Assembly (NCBI GenBank): GCA_041447245.1
Contig: JBGMEA010000015.1
Span: 1-64,000, forward strand
DNA length: 64,000 nt
Source: JBGMEA01 sp041447245
GTDB lineage: Bacteria > Bacillota > Clostridia > Eubacteriales > Anaerofustaceae
Reading direction: 5' to 3'
The notes beneath the pieces are model-generated. The model saw only the letters and a program-made list of their open reading frames with translations, did not search any database and was not told the origin of the DNA. Positions 34,299 to 42,060 of the stretch are shown here, piece by piece. A program made the position numbers and the translations under genes. Each line of letters begins with the position of its first letter. Positions within the stretch are counted from its first letter, which is position 1.

Positions 34299-34982
34299 AT
34301 GTGCACAAGCGTTATCAGTCGGGGCAGCCGCGTTCTGATCGGCATGAATTTTGACAACAATGGCATGAAATATGCTGCGAAAATCTCGGAACCGGGTGTA
34401 TATACCGTTTCGGTCGATGCGGGGTTCGGAAAATATCCCTCTTTCGGCGTGAGGGCTGACGGAACCTTTGCGAATAACCTCATCGTTGAGTCCAATGGTA
34501 AGGGAGAATACCGCAGACCGAGTAAGTATGTGACCACAACCACAAAACTGGTGAGTGATGTGCTCGGCGGGAAAATACCCTCCGAAGAGATTTGCGCTTA
34601 TCTGGATTCCGGCATCACTGTTTTAAATACGCCCGCATACAGCACACATAATATGATTGCCGACAACCGGGGAAATGTCTGGATCGTCGAACCCGGAAGA
34701 GGAATCCTGTTCTCAGCGCGGCAGGAAAGCCCGTATTGCGTTCTGACCAATGCATCTGTGATTGATGCCGTTGAGCCTGATTGTGTGCGTTATCGTACTG
34801 CAAAATCCATGCTGGAAAAGAAATCGAATCCGGAGGTGTCCGACCTGTTCGAAGTTCTTTCCGCAGTCAGCCAGAACGGGGAATGGAAAACGGAATTATC
34901 CATGGTTTACGATAGTTCCGCTCGCAAACTGTATACCTGCAGCGAACGGCACTTTGATGAGATTGCGGAACTCCATTTGTGA
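34299..34982 (+). CDS. Ntn-hydrolase of the choloylglycine/acyltransferase type
   Basis: A 227-residue protein starting MCTSVISRGSRVLIGMNFD, so Cys2 becomes the N-terminal nucleophile after Met removal, as in linear-amide C-N hydrolases (bile-salt hydrolase and penicillin acylase family). Later motifs include YSTHNMIADNRGNVWIVEPG, with the conserved Asn and R/G pattern around the oxyanion region. It is shorter than bile-salt hydrolase (about 320 residues), so the substrate is uncertain. The start is supported by Cys2 and AAAGGGAAATAT. Confidence 0.8.
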   Translation: MCTSVISRGSRVLIGMNFDNNGMKYAAKISEPGVYTVSVDAGFGKYPSFGVRADGTFANNLIVESNGKGEYRRPSKYVTTTTKLVSDVLGGKIPSEEICAYLDSGITVLNTPAYSTHNMIADNRGNVWIVEPGRGILFSARQESPYCVLTNASVIDAVEPDCVRYRTAKSMLEKKSNPEVSDLFEVLSAVSQNGEWKTELSMVYDSSARKLYTCSERHFDEIAELHL

Positions 34983-35328
34983 TAGCATTCCAATTTTCCG
35001 AAGGGCCGATGTTGTTATCATTCTTTCCCCATCGATATCAACACTTGCCAACAGCCACTGCACGTACCGGCGTCGTGGCAGAAACGCATCCGCGGCGATA
35101 ACTTGAAACGATATGAAACAGTAAGGGAAAACTTCAATCCATGCTGCAGGAACCGACGCTTTCTGAACACTGTTTGTTTATGAGACTGCGATAAATCGGC
35201 GCGTGTTTTCTGAAAAGCAATCTATGCAATTCAAAATTTGAACAAAAAATAATTTGCTGTAAAACCGCATCAATAAAGGATTTGAGCGGTTTTTTGATTT
35301 CCCGGGAAATGGAATCACTCCGCAACCC
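34983..35328. other. intergenic region before the folate operon
   Basis: About 345 nt with no supported gene. It holds short frames only. The folE promoter begins at 35329. Confidence 0.45.
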
Positions 35329-35357
35329 TTGCATGATTTAGGTCCAAGGCGTATAAT
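35329..35357 (+). promoter_or_regulatory. promoter of the folate operon
   Basis: TTGCAT (35329-35334) and a perfect TATAAT (35352-35357) have 17-nt spacing. The start site would leave a leader of about 85 nt before folE. Confidence 0.75.
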
Positions 35358-35363
35358 GATGCC

Positions 35364-35449
35364 ACAAAAAGCGGGATCGGTAAGCCGCAGCCTCCTTGCG
35401 AGCGTGAAGCCGGGCTGTTTGAAAAAAGTAACTTTCGGAGGTTTGATGA
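35364..35449 (+). promoter_or_regulatory. structured leader of folE mRNA
   Basis: The leader can form GCGG/CCGC (35371-35388) and CAGCC/GGCTG (35388-35417) stems before the ribosome binding site CGGAGG at 35437. It does not match the conserved boxes I remember for the THF-I riboswitch, so no class is assigned. Confidence 0.35.
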
Positions 35450-36013
35450 ATGGATAAACCAAGGATCGAAAATGCGGTCCGCGAAATTCTTTTCGCGATC
35501 GGGGAAGACCCTGATCGGGAAGGATTGGTCGATACACCCAGACGTATCGCAAAAATGTACGAGGAAATCTTCAGCGGGATGGAACAGGATCCGTCCGAAC
35601 ATCTGAAGGTATATTTTCAGGATGAGAAATACGAAGAGCTTGTGCTCGTCAAAGATATTTCGTTCTACTCCATGTGCGAACACCATTTGGTGCCGTTCTT
35701 CGGAAAGGCGCATGTGGCATATCTGCCGAAAAACGGTAAGCTGACCGGACTGAGCAAATTGGCGCGTGTGGTCGAAACAGCGGCGAAACGTCCGCAGCTT
35801 CAGGAACGGCTGACTGCGACGGTAGCAGATGCCATTATGAACTGCCTCGAACCGTACGGTGTCATTGTCGTCATGGAAGCGGAACATATGTGCATGACCA
35901 TGCGCGGCGTGAAGAAACCCGGCTCCAAAACGATTACCAGCGCGGTGCGGGGAATCTTTTCGACAGATGCGAAAGCCCGTTCGGAAGTGATGAGCTTCAT
36001 CAATATGAATTAG
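35450..36013 (+). CDS. folE: GTP cyclohydrolase I
   Basis: A 187-residue enzyme of usual length. It converts GTP to 7,8-dihydroneopterin triphosphate, the first step of folate synthesis. Zinc ligands are visible: Cys76 and His79 in SMCEHHLVPFFG, and Cys148 in HMCMTMRGVKK. The GLSKLARVVETAAKRPQLQERLT segment is canonical. The start ATG follows TTCGGAGGTTTG. It is the first gene of the folE-folP-folB-folK-HD operon, driven by the promoter at 35329. Confidence 0.97.
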   Translation: MDKPRIENAVREILFAIGEDPDREGLVDTPRRIAKMYEEIFSGMEQDPSEHLKVYFQDEKYEELVLVKDISFYSMCEHHLVPFFGKAHVAYLPKNGKLTGLSKLARVVETAAKRPQLQERLTATVADAIMNCLEPYGVIVVMEAEHMCMTMRGVKKPGSKTITSAVRGIFSTDAKARSEVMSFINMN

Positions 36014-36024
36014 CGGAGGATCGC

Positions 36025-36876
36025 ATGTATATTCTGAACGAACCCAAGATTATCCCGATGCATATCGGCAAGCGTACCCTTCGCTTCGGAACGCGCAGTT
36101 TTATTATGGGCATTCTGAACGTGACTCCCGACTCGTTTTCCGACGGCGGTGATTTTTCGGCGTTGGACGCAGCGCTTGCGCACGCAAAGGAAATGATTGC
36201 GGACGGAGCGGATATCATTGACGTCGGGGGAGAATCTTCCCGCCCCGGATATACCGAAGTGTCCGCGGAAGAAGAAATGCGGCGCGTTTTGCCGATCATT
36301 AAGAAACTTGCAACAGAAACCGACGTGCTTATCTCCATCGATACGATGAAAGCTTCCGTTGCGGAAGCGGCTCTGCAGGCAGGCGCACATATCCTCAATG
36401 ATGTGTGGGGTCTGCAGCGGGACGGCGAAATGGCATATGTGGCGGCGAAATACGATGCGCCGATTGTGGTAATGCACAATCAGGACGGTACGGAATATGA
36501 CAGACCTTTGATGGATGAAATGATCCGTTTTTTTGAGCATACCTTTACGATTGCCGATCAGGCAGGTTTGTCCAGGGAAAATCTGATCCTTGATCCGGGG
36601 GTCGGCTTCGGCAAGGACTTTGAACAAAATCTGGAAACCATGCGGAATTTGGCTCAGTTGCGCGAAATGGGATATCCCGTACTGCTGGGAACCTCACGCA
36701 AACGCATGTTGGGTACGCTTCTTGATGTGCCGCCGAAAGAACGCACGGAGGGAACCGTTGCGACAACGGTAATCGGCATCATGCAGGGCATGGATATTTT
36801 CCGTGTGCACGATGTAAAGGAAAATGCGCAAGCGGCGAAAGTGACCGACGTGATTGTGAGGAAAACGCATGGATAA
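36025..36876 (+). CDS. folP: dihydropteroate synthase
   Basis: A 283-residue TIM-barrel enzyme joining hydroxymethyl-dihydropterin pyrophosphate with p-aminobenzoate. The signatures MGILNVTPDSFSDGGDF and DIIDVGGESSRPGYTEVSAEEE, and the C-terminal LLGTSRKRMLG and REPLRQR-region equivalent (ERTEGTVATT), are all present. ATG 36025 follows GCGGAGGATCGC, 11 nt after the folE stop; a longer frame starting inside folE is rejected. It overlaps folB by 8 nt. Confidence 0.97.
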   Translation: MYILNEPKIIPMHIGKRTLRFGTRSFIMGILNVTPDSFSDGGDFSALDAALAHAKEMIADGADIIDVGGESSRPGYTEVSAEEEMRRVLPIIKKLATETDVLISIDTMKASVAEAALQAGAHILNDVWGLQRDGEMAYVAAKYDAPIVVMHNQDGTEYDRPLMDEMIRFFEHTFTIADQAGLSRENLILDPGVGFGKDFEQNLETMRNLAQLREMGYPVLLGTSRKRMLGTLLDVPPKERTEGTVATTVIGIMQGMDIFRVHDVKENAQAAKVTDVIVRKTHG

Positions 36877-37234
36877 AATCATCATGAAAAATATGCAGTT
36901 CTTCGGCAGGCACGGAGTGTTGCCCGAAGAAAAGACGCTCGGACAGAAGTTTTTTGTGGATGCCGAACTGTATCTTGACCTGCGCGATGCCGGAGAGACG
37001 GACAAACTGCAATATACGGTCGATTACGGTGCAGTGTATGCGATGATTCGGGACATTATGGAAAAAGAATCCTACAATCTCATTGAAGCCGCGGCGGAAA
37101 CCATCTGTTCCGACGTGTTGTTTGCGTTTGAAACGGTTCGTAAAATCACGGTGGTCGTGAAAAAACCGGAGGCGCCCGTACCGGGGATCTTCGATCATTT
37201 TGCGGTGGAGCTGACGAGAGAACGGGATGCATAA
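36869..37234 (+). CDS. folB: dihydroneopterin aldolase
   Basis: A 121-residue enzyme cleaving 7,8-dihydroneopterin to hydroxymethyl-dihydropterin and glycolaldehyde. It shows the family pattern: IIMKNMQFFGRHGVLPEEKTLGQKFFVDAELYLDL, with the active-site Glu in GVLPEEK, TVDYGAVY and SYNLIEAAAE, then the Lys-Pro pair KKPEAPVPG. It overlaps folP and folK by 8 nt each, so the operon is translationally coupled. Confidence 0.96.
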   Translation: MDKIIMKNMQFFGRHGVLPEEKTLGQKFFVDAELYLDLRDAGETDKLQYTVDYGAVYAMIRDIMEKESYNLIEAAAETICSDVLFAFETVRKITVVVKKPEAPVPGIFDHFAVELTRERDA

Positions 37235-37718
37235 GATCTATCTGAGCCTCGGCAGCAACATCGGGGACACGAAACAAAACCTCGGGGAGGCATTGGAAAA
37301 TCTGAGGGATCACGTTACAATCACGGCACTGTCTTCTTATTATGAAACAGAACCGGTCGGATACAGCGATCAGCCTTGGTTTCTGAACCTTGCGCTGGAA
37401 GGGGAGACGGAACTCGCTCCCTATGATCTGTTGGCTTTCACACAGTCCATCGAAAAGGGAATGGGCAGGGTGAAGCTGATCCGATTCGGTCCGAGAAATA
37501 TCGATATTGACATTCTCTTGTACGACGATCTGCAAATGAACGACGAAGCGCTGACGATTCCGCACCCGCGGATGACGGAGCGCGCATTTGTCGTGGAACC
37601 GCTGTATGAAATTGCGCCGCAGTTATTGGTCGGCAGCATTCCGCTCAAGCAGATTCACGATAATCTGAAAGGCGAACAGATCCGAAAATTGTCGGATGAG
37701 GTGATCGGCAATGAATGA
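37227..37718 (+). CDS. folK: HPPK, 2-amino-4-hydroxy-6-hydroxymethyldihydropteridine pyrophosphokinase
   Basis: A 163-residue enzyme that transfers pyrophosphate from ATP to hydroxymethyl-dihydropterin. Diagnostic pieces are YLSLGSNIGDTKQNL, SSYYETEPVGYSDQPWFLNLAL, FGPRNIDIDILLYDD (metal-binding Asp pair) and IPHPRMTERAFVVEPL. It overlaps folB at the start and the HD-domain gene at the end by 8 nt. Confidence 0.96.
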   Translation: MHKIYLSLGSNIGDTKQNLGEALENLRDHVTITALSSYYETEPVGYSDQPWFLNLALEGETELAPYDLLAFTQSIEKGMGRVKLIRFGPRNIDIDILLYDDLQMNDEALTIPHPRMTERAFVVEPLYEIAPQLLVGSIPLKQIHDNLKGEQIRKLSDEVIGNE

Positions 37719-38196
37719 AATGCCGCGGGTCGATGCAATTCTGCATGACGAAGAATACCGCTCTTATCTTGAGAAAAACAAAAAAGCCGAGCGCGACCGT
37801 CAGTATTGCAGACATGATATGACGCATCTGCTCGATGTCTGTCGGGTCGGGTATGCCATGATTCTGGAACGAAAGCTGCCGTACACCAAAGAGCTGATGT
37901 ATGCGGCGGGTCTTCTGCATGACATCGGACGGTGGGTGCAGGTTTCCGAAGGGGTGGATCATGCCAAGGCGGGCGCCGTCATGGCGGAACCGATTCTGAA
38001 GCGATGCGGGTTTTCAAAAGAAGAAAGCCAACTGATTGTGCAGGCGATCGCATGCCACCGCGAGCAGAATCATCCGGATGAGTTCAGTAAAGTGCTGTAC
38101 GATGCGGATAAACAGTCGCGTCCCTGCTTTGCGTGCCCTGAAATTGTTTCTTGCAAACGCTTTAAAGATCAGCGGGAAGCATTGCTGAACTATTGA
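37711..38196 (+). CDS. HD-domain phosphohydrolase in the folate operon
   Basis: A 161-residue HD-superfamily protein with His35/His39 (CRHDMTHLLD), the HD pair His70-Asp71 in GLLHDIGRW, His84, His116/His121 and Asp131/Asp133 in LYDADK. The C-terminus has a Cys cluster CFACPEIVSC (139, 142, 148). It is the last gene of the operon, overlapping folK by 8 nt. The operon lacks an obvious FolQ/NudB enzyme to remove phosphates from dihydroneopterin triphosphate, so this metal phosphohydrolase is a natural candidate for that step. That role is inference. Confidence 0.85.
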   Translation: MNEMPRVDAILHDEEYRSYLEKNKKAERDRQYCRHDMTHLLDVCRVGYAMILERKLPYTKELMYAAGLLHDIGRWVQVSEGVDHAKAGAVMAEPILKRCGFSKEESQLIVQAIACHREQNHPDEFSKVLYDADKQSRPCFACPEIVSCKRFKDQREALLNY

Positions 38197-38222
38197 TTTT
38201 TTATATCATCTATTTTCAAACG

Positions 38223-38254
38223 ACCGACGGAGAAGCATCTGCTGTCGGTTTTTG
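38223..38254 (+). terminator. terminator of the folate operon
   Basis: The stem ACCGAC / GTCGGT with outer A/T pairs is followed by five T. Confidence 0.7.
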
Positions 38255-38279
38255 ATTGAAACAAAAATCAATCAATGCT

Positions 38280-38308
38280 CTGATTTGTTTTGGCAAATAA
38301 CAAATCAG
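38280..38308. promoter_or_regulatory. 10-bp perfect inverted repeat upstream of promoter
   Basis: CTGATTTGTT and AACAAATCAG are separated by 9 nt and sit 2 nt before the -35 hexamer at 38311. This is the size and position of an activator or repressor site, or of a short hairpin. Confidence 0.6.
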
Positions 38309-38310
38309 AA

Positions 38311-38339
38311 TTGGTTTTTTCAGACATTTTTGGTATCAT
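38311..38339 (+). promoter_or_regulatory. promoter for the 38373-39589 pair
   Basis: TTGGTT (38311-38316) and TATCAT (38334-38339) have 17-nt spacing, about 34 nt before ATG 38373. Confidence 0.5.
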
Positions 38340-38372
38340 AACAATTGTCGGTGATCCGACATGGGGGATTGG

Positions 38373-39071
38373 ATGTTAGTCAAAGAAGACGCAATCCGTG
38401 TATTGCAGGCAAAACGGGAACGATATCGATACGACGCAAATAATACGGGTTTTCCGGTGGTGTTTTTCCTGATTGCATTCGGCAGTGTGTTGATCGGTGA
38501 GTATCGTGTTATATCGTGTGCTTTGATTGCTGCTGCCAATAGTTGCTTTCTTGTTGCATTAATTCGATGCAATCGGAACCCGACGGTACGCAATCGTTTA
38601 CTGTATGGAAGTACGTGGATTATTACTATTGAGATCATTCTGCTGTCGGCATCAGCAAAATATATCGGCGCCGCAACCGGAGGAGACCCATGGGTTTTTC
38701 CCGCCATTCTGCTGCTTTGGCTGGCTGTTTGCTTCGGTGTTGGCGTTTCGGAAAAGCGTCGCGTGCTTCGACTGAGGGAAGATCCGGAACCGAAACAGTC
38801 GCGTTTTTTCTTTTATTACCTGCTTGTCGTCGCTGCATTGACTTTGGGATTCGGAATATGTGTTTTGGCGTCATTGATATCCGAGGCAGGTTTGGACTTA
38901 TGGACTGGAATGATCTTTTTTCTCTTTGCATGCATGGCTTCCGGATGGGTTCGATCAGCTTTCGGATGGTATCTGCTCGTCCGTTTTCATATTGAAGAGC
39001 AGAGAATACATAGGAAAAGAGTGACTCCCAAACGCAGGACAATACATGAGAGTGAGGATTCAGACATCTGA
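38373..39071 (+). CDS. membrane protein with five to six TM segments
   Basis: A 232-residue protein. A short soluble start (MLVKEDAIRVLQAKRERYRYDANNTG) precedes paired TM segments, and a basic tail ends HRKRVTPKRRTIHESEDSDI. ATG 38373 lies behind GGGGGATT; the ATG at 38361 lacks a ribosome binding site. The stop overlaps the next ATG by one base, so the two proteins are likely partners. No family is recognised. Confidence 0.75.
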   Translation: MLVKEDAIRVLQAKRERYRYDANNTGFPVVFFLIAFGSVLIGEYRVISCALIAAANSCFLVALIRCNRNPTVRNRLLYGSTWIITIEIILLSASAKYIGAATGGDPWVFPAILLLWLAVCFGVGVSEKRRVLRLREDPEPKQSRFFFYYLLVVAALTLGFGICVLASLISEAGLDLWTGMIFFLFACMASGWVRSAFGWYLLVRFHIEEQRIHRKRVTPKRRTIHESEDSDI

Positions 39072-39589
39072 TGAAACGGAATATGTTGTTTAATTTGTTT
39101 TCCACGGCGGTTATTATCATTGCCGTAGTTTCGATGGCATATATCTGGAAGGCGCATCTGCTTCCCCTGCGAGTTGATACGATGCAGGAATACAGCGATA
39201 TGCTGCTTTCCGACGGCGCTTCTTTGAAGTATAGTGTGACAAGCGGCGATGCTACGCTTTATGTTTACGGTCTTGACGGTGAGGATCATTACGGCGTGCT
39301 GACTGAAAATAACGGAAAGTATGTGGTGACGCCGAAAAGCGAGATTCATGCCAAGGTTGTTGATCGAACTTCCGAGTATGTGCTGAGCACGGTAACCCTT
39401 TCCGGCAGCGAGTGCCGATTTTTTCTTGTTCAACCGCTCAACGGACAATTGGCTGATGTGCATGACTCCGAATTTTCGACGGTTTGTCAGATCGGTAACG
39501 GCAGCTATCTGGTTGAAGCCATTGCTACGGAAAAGTCGGCGGATGATTATGTTTTGTATATTAACGGGAAAGAATATTCGTTCCGCTAA
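39071..39589 (+). CDS. single-TM exported protein coupled to 38373-39071
   Basis: A 172-residue protein with an N-terminal TM anchor (8-27) and an extracytoplasmic beta-rich domain (LKYSVTSGDATLYVYGLDGEDHYGVLTENNGKYVVTPKSEI). ATG overlaps the upstream stop (TGATG). It is followed by a bidirectional terminator. The function is unknown. Confidence 0.75.
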   Translation: MKRNMLFNLFSTAVIIIAVVSMAYIWKAHLLPLRVDTMQEYSDMLLSDGASLKYSVTSGDATLYVYGLDGEDHYGVLTENNGKYVVTPKSEIHAKVVDRTSEYVLSTVTLSGSECRFFLVQPLNGQLADVHDSEFSTVCQIGNGSYLVEAIATEKSADDYVLYINGKEYSFR

Positions 39590-39628
39590 AAAAAGCGCAC
39601 ACGGCAAAACTGTCATGTGCGCTTTTTT
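39588..39628. terminator. bidirectional terminator
   Basis: The stem AAAAAAGCGCACA / TGTGCGCTTTTTT with a 15-nt loop lies between converging genes. Confidence 0.85.
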
Positions 39629-39647
39629 GCTTTGCGGCATTTTGGGA

Positions 39648-40814
39648 TTACCGGCTGTATTCCCGATAACCGAACCCGTCTCCGAGATCGATTCGAATGC
39701 TTTCGTCGCTGTCAGTGGCGGCGATGATCACATTGCGTGTGCCGTCGAGCGGATGATTCATGAGGGAATATGACCAGTCCCATGTAAAACTGGCGGAATT
39801 CAGATCCGAATTTACATAGGTATATTGCAGCGATCCTTCGGGCTGATACAAAAACGAATCGACCGAAAGAGAATAACTTCCTTCTTGCTGCGAAAATGTC
39901 ACGGAGGTGGAGCCGCTGTACCATGTTCCTTCGATTTGGCGGAAAAAGAGTTGTTCATTCGTCAGCCCCTTGATAATCAGGGCGATGCTTTTCTCTGCTG
40001 AATTTCCCGACGCATCGCTGACGGTAAGGGTCAGCGGATAAGTTCCTTCGGTATTTACATCATAATTTCCCGAAACCGCGATTGCATCCGCGGGTATCGT
40101 CCCTGTATTGTCGCTGACCGAGGCGTAATCCGCGATGCGGAATTCACTGCCCTGCATCAGGGTGAGGGTGTCGGCGATTGTGATCTGAGGCGGAGTGGTA
40201 TCCACTACGCGGAAGCGGTATGAGATCGGCTTTTCCGCACCGTCGGACAGTCGGGTGACCAGATATGTCACGGTGTAGGTGCCCGGTTTGTCGGAAATCA
40301 GATCGGAAGACTCTACAGCGAAACTGTAGCGTCCGTCTGCGTCGGTTTCAAAATGGACCAGTGTCAGCGGATCAATGGCAGATGAGGCTTCCAGTGTGTC
40401 CGTGTTTGCGATGATCGGCCGATAGAACGAACGCAGAAACACAAAAAACAGAACGGCAAGCAGTATAATCCCGAGTGCGCACAGACTTGCGCGGCGTCGT
40501 TTGCGGATGCGCATGGCGGTTTTCCTGGCCGTTTCCTCATCCGAGAGAACGCCGGCATTTGGCGGATACGATTCTGTATTTGCGTCGGTTGGGACAGCGG
40601 TGGATGCCTTAATCAACGCTCTGTCGTTCGCAGACGGCGGGTCGGATTCATTCAGCGGAGTCTCCGAGACCGTATAGCTGACTCCTTCGATTTCCTCTTT
40701 AGCATCCGACAGAATGTCTTCCAGTATTTCATCATCATCGGGCTGAACCGCCGAACAGTAGTAGCAGATTCTCGTTCCGTCGCGCAGCGTTCTTCCGCAG
40801 TGTTTGCATATCAT
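39648..40814 (-). CDS. zinc-ribbon, single-TM, Ig-like-domain protein (copy A)
   Basis: A 388-residue protein. The N-terminal zinc ribbon CKHCGRTLRDGTRICYYC is followed by an acidic linker, one TM at about 120-140 and an extracytoplasmic part with two Ig-like domains of the kind often labelled DUF5011 (VVDTTPPQITIADTLTLMQGSEF...YASVSDNTG), and a final beta domain (EGTWYSGSTSVTFSQQEGSYSLSVDSF). It is a paralogue of 42061-43233 with the same domain order. ATG 40814 follows CGGAGTATTGAT. It looks like a cell-envelope sensor or scaffold; its role is unknown. Confidence 0.8.
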   Translation of the reverse strand: MICKHCGRTLRDGTRICYYCSAVQPDDDEILEDILSDAKEEIEGVSYTVSETPLNESDPPSANDRALIKASTAVPTDANTESYPPNAGVLSDEETARKTAMRIRKRRRASLCALGIILLAVLFFVFLRSFYRPIIANTDTLEASSAIDPLTLVHFETDADGRYSFAVESSDLISDKPGTYTVTYLVTRLSDGAEKPISYRFRVVDTTPPQITIADTLTLMQGSEFRIADYASVSDNTGTIPADAIAVSGNYDVNTEGTYPLTLTVSDASGNSAEKSIALIIKGLTNEQLFFRQIEGTWYSGSTSVTFSQQEGSYSLSVDSFLYQPEGSLQYTYVNSDLNSASFTWDWSYSLMNHPLDGTRNVIIAATDSDESIRIDLGDGFGYREYSR

Positions 40815-40995
40815 ATCAATACTCCGTAAAGCTGTCCGTATGCGCTGTTCCGTCACAGCATCTCGGACAGTGACTGCTGTTATTGTAGCAGACAGTCTGC
40901 CGATTGCTCAAGTCCCTTAATCTGTCTGTAATGTTTGATACGTGACGTTATTCCGTTTTTTCCCGTGGTTCGCTGAGCCCAAGCCGCGAAACTGC

Positions 40996-41036
40996 AATAA
41001 AAAACGCGGGAAATGTGCACTTTTCCGCGTTTATTT
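40996..41036 (-). terminator. terminator of the peptidase operon
   Basis: AAACGCGG pairs with CCGCGTTT across an inner AA/TT pairing and a loop. The minus strand then has a T-rich tract. Confidence 0.75.
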
Positions 41037-41068
41037 CATGCAGATAAACTGAGTAAAATGATTGGACG

Positions 41069-42049
41069 CTACTGCTCGCTCGATTGTTTGGTTACAATTC
41101 CCCGTACTGTCTGCTCCCATTTCTGCGGTTCTTCTTTGATGGGATGATGTGCGGAGTGCTCGAAAGAAACCCAGTGTTTGCTCGGTGCATCCAAACGGTT
41201 GAACCATTCTTTGGCCAGAATCGTGGGGGTGTTCTGGTCATGGTTGCCCTGCAGAATCCAGATCGGGATGTTCAGAGAGGGCACGCTTTCTCTGAAATTC
41301 AGAGAAACCACCTCATCCCACAGTTCTTCCAGCGAATAGAAGGAGCCTTTCGCGTAAGCAGGAATATCGGTCAGACGATATTCGGATGTTTCAAGCAGAG
41401 GAATGAGAACGGAACGAATTACGGGAGTGCTTTCTCCGAATACCGCACCGCCGTATTTGCTCAGGTATTTGCGCTGTACGGTCATATCATTCACGCAGGA
41501 ATACCTTCCTTCAACCGGTTCTCCGATTTTCTTCAATTGGGAAAGCGCATACCCGTCCGCATGTTTTGCTGCCTGCTGGTAGGTAAACTGATAGGACAGC
41601 AGTTCGTTTTCCGGACCGCTGACAAACTGCCCCATGCCGATATACTGTTCGACCAATTCCGGATATTTTTGAGCCAGCAGCACACCGAGCACACTACCCC
41701 AGGAATGCCCGAGAACGGAGACTTTCTGCGTATGGAATTCCTCGTTTAGATGCCGGATGACCTGTGCCGCATCTTCGATCATATCCGATATGGTTAAATG
41801 CTCCTGTTTTGCCTGTTTTGCATGATAGCTGAGTCCGGCTCCGCGCTGATCCCAGCAGACAAGCGTACAGATGTCCGCAAGCCCGGAATGATATTTCAGT
41901 ACGGTGTGACGGTCACAAATACCGGGTCCTCCGTGAAGAAAGAGCAGAATCGGATTGGATGGGTTTGTGCCCCTGATTCTGATGTTTTGCATAGCGCCGT
42001 TGATTGTTATATTTTCAGCGGTTTCGATGGAATACGTATTGCGATTCAT
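41069..42049 (-). CDS. proline iminopeptidase-like alpha/beta-hydrolase
   Basis: A 326-residue serine hydrolase. HGGPG (oxyanion hole) is followed by CWDQRGAGLS and the nucleophile elbow GHSWGS, all as in prolyl aminopeptidases. The acid is probably Asp in QGNHDQNTP and the His in EHSAHHPIKEEP. It is cytoplasmic. ATG 42049 follows TTGAGAGGCAACATC and starts 11 nt after the zinc-ribbon gene, so it lies in one operon with it. The true substrate may be a peptide or an ester. Confidence 0.85.
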   Translation of the reverse strand: MNRNTYSIETAENITINGAMQNIRIRGTNPSNPILLFLHGGPGICDRHTVLKYHSGLADICTLVCWDQRGAGLSYHAKQAKQEHLTISDMIEDAAQVIRHLNEEFHTQKVSVLGHSWGSVLGVLLAQKYPELVEQYIGMGQFVSGPENELLSYQFTYQQAAKHADGYALSQLKKIGEPVEGRYSCVNDMTVQRKYLSKYGGAVFGESTPVIRSVLIPLLETSEYRLTDIPAYAKGSFYSLEELWDEVVSLNFRESVPSLNIPIWILQGNHDQNTPTILAKEWFNRLDAPSKHWVSFEHSAHHPIKEEPQKWEQTVRGIVTKQSSEQ

Positions 42050-42060
42050 GATGTTGCCTC

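Noticed and set aside
35890..36024. Upstream extension of folP inside folE
   Set aside because: The extension is a shadow of folE; ATG 36025 has GCGGAGGA and matches the family start.
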